A stretch of 9,282 nucleotides of DNA. Source: an uncultured Methanobrevibacter sp. (GTDB lineage Archaea > Methanobacteriota > Methanobacteria > Methanobacteriales > Methanobacteriaceae). The stretch lies in NCBI GenBank assembly GCA_902782595.1, contig CACZNW010000102.1, positions 1 to 9,282 on the forward strand, given 5' to 3'. A program made the position numbers and the translations under genes. A model generated the notes under the pieces. The model had not been told where the DNA came from, searched no databases, and saw nothing but the letters and a program-made list of their open reading frames with translations. Of the stretch, positions 5,561 to 9,282 are shown one piece after another. How positions within the stretch are numbered: the stretch's first letter is position 1; each line of letters begins with the position of its first letter.

Positions 5561-6187
5561 ATGAGAGAAATTGAATTTAATTTAGATGAAAATCCTTTTA
5601 TTAACTTTTTATCCGCACGTTACTCAATGTCTGCAAGAATCAATGTTGAAAAATTATGGAACTGGTGTCATGAAAATGACAAATCATTCTTCATTATGAG
5701 TTTAGGATGTCTTATGAATGCCGTGAACTCAGTTGATGAACTTAAAAGAAGAATCATAGATGAAAAAGTAGTTGAATACGAATATCTTGAGGGAGTAACA
5801 CCAATTATGGATGAGGGAAATGAAATCTATAAAGAAATGAGAGTTAAGGTTCCCCAGGAATTTAATACTCCCCAGGATTGGCATGACTATGTAAAAGAGC
5901 TGTCTTCAAATATTTTAAATGACAGGCAAGAAGGATTTTTCATTGAAATGGAGAAAAGAGATTTAACCAACATAGCAAATTTTTCCTGCATTCCATGGGT
6001 CGACTTTGACATGATTACCAACTGCACTGTTTATGGCAGGGCTATTCAACCACTTATAACATGGGGAAAAGTAAATAAAAACTATGAAATGAGCGTGGGC
6101 ATAACCGTTTCACATATCTTTGTTAACGGCCGTGAACTCGGACACTTTTATGAAAATGCACAAAAAGAGTTTGACAGTATAATCTGA
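5561..6187 (+). CDS. Chloramphenicol-acetyltransferase-like protein with altered HxxxDG motif
   Basis: The 208-residue length and layout match the type A chloramphenicol acetyltransferase (CAT) family, trimeric acyl-CoA-dependent O-acetyltransferases. Recognisable stretches are the start FNLDENPFINF followed by ARYSMSARINV (19-29), the EGVTPIMDEGNEIYKEM region (77-93), NFSCIPWVDF (140-149), IQPLITWGK (162-170) and the C-terminal VSHIFVNGRELGHFYENAQ (183-201). The catalytic base His185 is kept, but the Asp of HxxxDG is Asn189. The Arg that pairs with that Asp in true CAT enzymes (in the N-terminal WPR motif) also seems absent. Such variants are common among genomic CAT-like proteins of anaerobes and probably do not act on chloramphenicol; the acceptor is unknown. 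The gene stands alone on its strand, divergent from the flavoprotein operon and convergent with the Sau3AI-like gene. Confidence 0.85.
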   Translation: MREIEFNLDENPFINFLSARYSMSARINVEKLWNWCHENDKSFFIMSLGCLMNAVNSVDELKRRIIDEKVVEYEYLEGVTPIMDEGNEIYKEMRVKVPQEFNTPQDWHDYVKELSSNILNDRQEGFFIEMEKRDLTNIANFSCIPWVDFDMITNCTVYGRAIQPLITWGKVNKNYEMSVGITVSHIFVNGRELGHFYENAQKEFDSII

Positions 6188-6239
6188 ATTATATTCATCC
6201 ATCAAATATAAAAAAAATCCAAAATTGTATATGTTCAGA

Positions 6240-6262
6240 TTATTAGTAAAATATTCTAATAA
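6240..6262. terminator. 7-bp inverted repeat between convergent genes
   Basis: TTATTAG (6240-6246) pairs with CTAATAA (6256-6262) around a 9-base loop, covering the stop codon of the minus-strand gene. The minus strand also has a T-run just beyond (complement of the A-run at about 6210-6217), the kind of signal at which archaeal RNA polymerase releases. The stem is AT-only apart from one pair, so the T-run may matter more than the hairpin. Confidence 0.3.
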
Positions 6263-6732
6263 CTTATTTCATTTATTATTTTTTGCAGATATTTCTTTTT
6301 TAAAACAAGTTCCCTTTTATTGGCCAGTATTTCACTGTTGGGTTGAGGCACTTTATCATTTAATCTGGAAGCTCCAAGATATTTAGTATCTCCTTCAGTT
6401 AAATTATGAGCCTCACCATCACCAATTGCCTTTTTGATAATACTATAATCCTCAAAAAGAACATCCAAATCATTTGCAAAGTGATATATCTCCAAATCGC
6501 TTATGATACCCTTATCATCATACCATATTATCAATAATGCCTCTTTTTTAAATAACTGCGAAAAGGAAATCATGCTAAAATAATCCAGATCGGCCAACTT
6601 ATATTTAACTGACGGATAACGTTTACCGCACAGTTTGGTTGAATATTCAAGGGGCGCTATAAAAAAGGTTTTTGATTCATTCAAGGTCACCTCATGAATG
6701 TTTTTTCCAATCAAATCCTCAAATGAATCCAT
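6256..6732 (-). CDS. Solitary Sau3AI/MutH-like domain protein
   Basis: The 158-residue protein resembles the C-terminal, DNA-binding half of Sau3AI-type restriction enzymes, which are two MutH-like domains fused. The clearest match is GEAHNLTEGDTKYLGAS (106-122), like the G-x-AHxLSEGDTxYLGA block of that family. Before it, a LIIWYDD...I.DLEIYHF stretch (67-85) fits the family's strand pattern. After it, QPNSEILANKREL and a basic KKKYLQKII (130-153) fit its 'KxRAFxLKxxYM' ending. The N-terminus MDSFEDLIGK recalls the 'L.GK...E' opening of MutH domains. I see no clear D...ExK catalytic set, so it is likely non-cleaving or degenerate. The ATG at 6732 is preferred to the TTG at 6741, which falls in a TTGAT site. 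It lies 15 nt after npdG, third in its operon. Homology is from memory of motifs; an unrelated fold remains possible. Confidence 0.6.
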   Translation of the reverse strand: MDSFEDLIGKNIHEVTLNESKTFFIAPLEYSTKLCGKRYPSVKYKLADLDYFSMISFSQLFKKEALLIIWYDDKGIISDLEIYHFANDLDVLFEDYSIIKKAIGDGEAHNLTEGDTKYLGASRLNDKVPQPNSEILANKRELVLKKKYLQKIINEISY

Positions 6733-6747
6733 AGTTATCAAAAATAA

Positions 6748-7437
6748 TTAGTCTTTATCCAAGGCAGGAATTCCTGTAATTCTTAAACCTCCGTAATGGG
6801 ATTTGTACTTGATATTCAATCCGATTAACAGAGGAGTGATTTTTTCAATGATTCTTGCTTTTTCAAGCACTCCACAATCAATTGTTTTAATTCCCGGTAT
6901 TTTATCAATAATTTCTGCTGCAACAGCTTTCGCTTCGGCATCATCGCCGGCAATCAAACAGTCACAGTCAATTTCTTCAGGGATGTTTGCCAGGTGTGAG
7001 TTTGAAATATTACAAAATGCACAGATTACCTTAGCGCCTGTTCCTTCAAGAATTGAAGCAGTTCTTTCAGCGGCAGAACCTTCCATCAAATCAATGAATC
7101 TGAATGGTTTTCCACCAATGGCAGTTTCAAGAGGCACAGTTGCATCCATAACAATTTTATCACTGCAGAATTCTTTAATTCCTTCAATTGTAGGTTTTTG
7201 AGCAGCCAATGGCACAGTGATAATTAAAATATCACCCATACGTGCGGCATCTTCATTTGCCATGCCCACCATGTTGGACAAATCATAATCTGACAATTCT
7301 TCTTTTGCCTTTGCAACAACATCAAGAGCTTTTTCTTCTTTTCTTGATCCTACAATAACATCTACTCCTGCAATTGCCAGTCTTTCAGCAATTCCAAGTC
7401 CCTGAGGTCCAGTTCCACCAATTATACTTACTTTCAT
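6748..7437 (-). CDS. npdG: F420H2:NADP oxidoreductase (F420-dependent NADP reductase)
   Basis: The 229-residue cytoplasmic enzyme moves hydride between coenzyme F420 and NADP, supplying NADPH for biosynthesis in methanogens or running in reverse in alcohol-using strains. The Rossmann motif GGTGPQGLG (7-15) is typical of this family, and GSR at 30-32 matches the residues that hold the NADP 2'-phosphate in the archaeal Fno enzymes. Further family features are DILIITVPLAAQ (69-80), MDATVP (97-102), AFCNISNSHLA (140-150), the CDCLIAGDD segment (158-166) and the C-terminal LLIGLNIKYKSHYGGLRITG (203-222). Length is normal. The start has an excellent site, AGGTGAT, five bases before the ATG. Its ATG overlaps the DUF2284 stop as ATGA, so translation of the two is likely coupled. 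Confidence 0.95.
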   Translation of the reverse strand: MKVSIIGGTGPQGLGIAERLAIAGVDVIVGSRKEEKALDVVAKAKEELSDYDLSNMVGMANEDAARMGDILIITVPLAAQKPTIEGIKEFCSDKIVMDATVPLETAIGGKPFRFIDLMEGSAAERTASILEGTGAKVICAFCNISNSHLANIPEEIDCDCLIAGDDAEAKAVAAEIIDKIPGIKTIDCGVLEKARIIEKITPLLIGLNIKYKSHYGGLRITGIPALDKD

Positions 7438-8003
7438 TTTTTATCACCTATTAATTTTTTGTCATACAACAGCCCGCCAACAAATATCAGATAAGGAGGC
7501 AGTTTACCATCTTTAGCATATTGAATTTTAAATCCGAAAATATCCTCAACTGTCCTGTCAACGTCAGCGCCTAATGCTTCAAGAGGATAACGCATCTTTA
7601 AAGGCATTTTACACGGCATTCCAAAATCCCTTGTACATTTCATACACAGATTACACTTGCCCAAAAACAGCCCCTGAGAATTTTCATCTTCCAGAATATA
7701 GATTTCATTCATCAACCGGGCTTTAAACCTTTCAAAACGTTTCAAAATATGATTCAGTTCAATGTCTGAAAAAGTACCTGCCAGTTCCTCCTGTGAAAAC
7801 TCTATTTTAAAGGCAACAAGTTTAAGTTTATTATAGGAGTTCCATACTTCATCCACATCAAAATCAAAGGGAGGATAACTCCAGTTGTAACCCAACATTT
7901 CCTGCTCCTCAATGCAGAGTCCGGAGAACTTTTCAAAGTCCACATACTCTTCACAATATTGTTCAACATCAACATCGGCAGTGATTTTTTTAATCTCTGT
8001 CAT
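7434..8003 (-). CDS. DUF2284 predicted metal-binding protein
   Basis: This 189-residue protein matches the DUF2284 family, small cytoplasmic proteins common in anaerobes and methanogens and probably holding an iron-sulfur cluster. The key stretch is C-x2-C-x2-C-x7-C: Cys117, Cys120, Cys123 and Cys131, followed by P134, R138, and EALGADVDRTV (142-152), the family's 'R.s.EA.GidV..T' block. The N-terminal part has Cys30 and the NWSYPP segment (40-45), where many relatives have a further Cys just before PP; here it is Tyr43. The biochemical role is unknown. Overlap with npdG suggests action with, or under the same conditions as, F420/NADP redox exchange. The upstream region has an AATATTTATAG TATA-like box at about 8040-8050 on the minus strand. 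It is the first gene of the operon. Confidence 0.85.
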   Translation of the reverse strand: MTEIKKITADVDVEQYCEEYVDFEKFSGLCIEEQEMLGYNWSYPPFDFDVDEVWNSYNKLKLVAFKIEFSQEELAGTFSDIELNHILKRFERFKARLMNEIYILEDENSQGLFLGKCNLCMKCTRDFGMPCKMPLKMRYPLEALGADVDRTVEDIFGFKIQYAKDGKLPPYLIFVGGLLYDKKLIGDKK

Positions 8004-8055
8004 AGTTAATATTATTTAAATTGAACATAATAAAAGTTTCTATAAATATTATCCG

Positions 8056-8351
8056 TCAATTACACGATTTAAAGCAATTTTTTGAATTATAATTGAATGA
8101 TTTGTGTGCATCATCAGGTGATTTCCTTAAGGTAGTGACAACAGTTTTCAGCAACCCCATATTAAATTCAATGCATTGACATCCCCCGGATTCACAAACC
8201 TTGAATATTTTTTCATCTTCCAGAAATTCCATGAATTCAACCCAGTCTTCACCAATATTCTCCGTTATGTTTCAGATTCAATGTCGAGTAATTCATTCAC
8301 CTCTTCATTATCATATTCGCAAATATATGTTTTTTCATACATGATAATCAT
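8056..8351 (-). pseudogene. Frameshifted small gene, Cys-containing hypothetical protein
   Basis: On the minus strand a reading frame begins at an ATG at 8351 (or 8342, which has an ATGAT-like site four bases upstream) and encodes MYEKTYICEYDNEEVNELLDIESET before TAA at 8267-8265. One frame over, 70 open codons run from 8268 to the TGA at 8058-8056: ITENIGEDWVEFMEFLEDEK, then IFKVCESGGCQCIEFNMGLL, then KTVVTTLRKSPDDA and a shorter tail. Adding a single base near 8266-8268 (ACATAA to ACAATAA) would join them into a protein of about 98 residues with uniform acidic, protein-like composition. Cys lie in a CESGGCQC cluster and a CFKSC tail. I know no family for it. It could be a decayed gene, a sequencing error, or, less likely, programmed frameshifting. 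It fills most of what otherwise looks like a 520-base gap before the next gene. Confidence 0.5.
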
Positions 8352-8399
8352 GTTAATTTTTTATAGTCAACTTTATTGAATTATGCGCTCAAATAAAAA

Positions 8400-8452
8400 T
8401 TGATTTGAACTTGTTAAATTGCAATATTACTGCAATATTTACTCTAAATCAA
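8400..8452. repeat. Tandem 11/12-nt repeat inside a 7-bp inverted repeat
   Basis: TGCAATATTAC (8420-8430) is followed at once by TGCAATATTTAC (8431-8442), identical but for one extra T. The pair is bracketed by TTGATTT (8400-8406) and its exact reverse complement AAATCAA (8446-8452). The block ends just upstream of the TATA-like box of the Rpn-type gene, a position that suits an activator or repressor site. No known operator is recognised. Confidence 0.35.
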
Positions 8453-8525
8453 ACATAAAAGATATATATTAGGTAAAACATAGATTAAATCAGTTAAATT
8501 CAAAAAATTCATGAAAGGTGAAATT
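8453..8525 (+). promoter_or_regulatory. Promoter and ribosome binding site of the Rpn-type gene
   Basis: AAAAGATATATATT (about 8457-8470) looks like an archaeal purine-rich BRE plus TATA box. A start about 25 nt downstream would give a short leader. AGGTGA at 8516-8521 is a strong ribosome binding site four bases before a TTG at 8526; it lies inside a possible upstream ATG start (8511) in the same frame. Confidence 0.45.
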
Positions 8526-9282
8526 TTGAAAAGAGAAATATATCACATATATGACATTATCCTAAAAACGATACTCCTCGTGTATGGCGATGAATTTTTA
8601 AAATTCATTGGCGAAAAAAGATCTCTTAAAAAAGTGCTAAAAACTGAAATAATAACAAAAAAAGGCAGGACATTATATCTGGATTACCTGTGCATGCTTG
8701 AAGATGGCACATTACTGCATATTGAATTTCAATTCACAGCCGTGAGCGAAGAAGATTTGGAAAGATTTTTTGACTACAATATATTTTCACAGACAGAACA
8801 TGACAGTCTTTGTGATACCGTGATAATTAGTTTCAGAACCCAACTGGCAGGTAAAAAAATACTCAAAATTGGAAAAACAAAAACCACACACCCCAATTTT
8901 ATCTATCTGGGCGACATTGACTTCAACAAAGTTTTAAATAATATTACTGACAAAGTGAAAAACAATTCTAAATTAACAGGCAATGATGAAATATTGCTGA
9001 TGTTAATGTGTCTTGTTCCAAAAAACAAAAATAAGGTTGAAATTCTTACTAAAATATGCAAAATGCTAAAAAAAGAAGAATTATTTGATAAAACAAAAAT
9101 TGATACATTTAAAGGAGTTATTTCACTTGAAATTCAAAATTTGTTATCTAAAGTTGAACAAAAAAAATTAAAAGGAAAGATTAAATTGACACCTGAAACA
9201 AAAGAACTTATAAATAATGCAATCAGTGAAGTCGGAAGAAAATACAGATACCTCGAAAAACAAGAATTAATCGAAGAAGGAA
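8526..9282 (+). CDS. Rpn-family / PD-(D/E)XK nuclease-like putative transposase, 3' end beyond window
   Basis: The frame is open for 252 codons up to the window edge with no stop, so the gene is partial. The N-terminal domain shows the pattern of the Rpn (recombination-promoting nuclease) and related PD-(D/E)XK proteins: TEIITKKGRTLYLDYL with Asp53, then a hairpin and HIEFQF with E67-x-Q69, then EEDLERFFDYN (75-85). Asp plus ExQ is the usual metal-binding set in this branch. Family members cut DNA and are often labelled transposases though they lack transposon ends. The C-terminal part is Lys/Glu-rich and probably coiled or helical (SKVEQKKLKGKIK, 208-220). The TTG at 8526 is backed by AGGTGA; an in-frame ATG at 8511 adds five residues and is possible. 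Such genes form large families in Methanobrevibacter. Confidence 0.75.
   Translation, partial: MKREIYHIYDIILKTILLVYGDEFLKFIGEKRSLKKVLKTEIITKKGRTLYLDYLCMLEDGTLLHIEFQFTAVSEEDLERFFDYNIFSQTEHDSLCDTVIISFRTQLAGKKILKIGKTKTTHPNFIYLGDIDFNKVLNNITDKVKNNSKLTGNDEILLMLMCLVPKNKNKVEILTKICKMLKKEELFDKTKIDTFKGVISLEIQNLLSKVEQKKLKGKIKLTPETKELINNAISEVGRKYRYLEKQELIEEG

Noticed and set aside
6803..7201. Plus-strand 132-codon frame opposite npdG
   Set aside because: Ser/Ala/Ile-rich antisense shadow of the well-supported npdG frame.
8176..8379. Plus-strand 67-codon frame with a Phe/Tyr/Ile-rich, membrane-like end
   Set aside because: No ribosome binding site; it is antisense to the frameshifted minus-strand gene, which has a more protein-like composition.
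8400..8452. CRISPR-like or transposon-end reading of the short repeats
   Set aside because: Only two copies with no spacer between them, and no matching ends or target duplication found elsewhere in the window.

Overview
The window reads as chromosomal DNA of an AT-rich methanogenic archaeon, most likely a Methanobrevibacter-like member of the Methanobacteriales. The reasons are an F420-dependent NADP reductase, an Mrp/NBP35-type ATPase next to a CoA-disulfide-reductase-like flavoprotein, a DUF2284 protein, GGTGAT-type Shine-Dalgarno sites 4-5 nt before several start codons, archaeal TATA-like boxes, and a partial Rpn/PD-(D/E)XK 'putative transposase' gene of a kind common in that genus. The genus is an inference; no rRNA or tRNA is present to fix it.

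Left part (about 128-3161): four short, divergent SseB-like proteins lie on the plus strand. Three are head-to-tail with tight spacing (128-616, 619-1062, 1062-1325). The fourth (2766-3161) directly follows a fused methionine sulfoxide reductase, MsrA-MsrB (1865-2749). Between the two groups sits an inverted pair of small unrecognised genes (1317-1592 and 1593-1784, minus strand), divergent from msrAB. I see no functional partner that explains the SseB-like set; its link with protein repair is positional only.

Middle part (3153-6187): a minus-strand operon encodes a pyridine nucleotide-disulfide oxidoreductase of the CoA-disulfide reductase/NADH oxidase type, then a His-rich Mrp/NBP35-type iron-sulfur carrier ATPase. 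A chloramphenicol-acetyltransferase-fold protein is transcribed divergently. Its catalytic signature reads HxxxNG instead of HxxxDG.

Right part (6256-8003): a compact minus-strand operon of DUF2284 metal-binding protein, NpdG/Fno (F420H2:NADP oxidoreductase, start overlapping the DUF2284 stop as ATGA) and a solitary protein resembling the C-terminal Sau3AI/MutH-like domain, with no methyltransferase or second nuclease domain in the window.

Right end (8004-9282): a previously uncalled minus-strand gene interrupted by one frameshift (8056-8351), an AT-rich promoter region with a tandem repeat inside an inverted repeat, and the 5' part of the Rpn-like gene running off the window.

Taken together, much of the window concerns thiol/methionine repair, Fe-S handling and pyridine-nucleotide/F420 redox balance, plus accessory small proteins. 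No CRISPR array, insertion sequence, rRNA or tRNA was seen. The least explained parts are the SseB-like paralogue array, the lone Sau3AI-like domain gene and the frameshifted gene.
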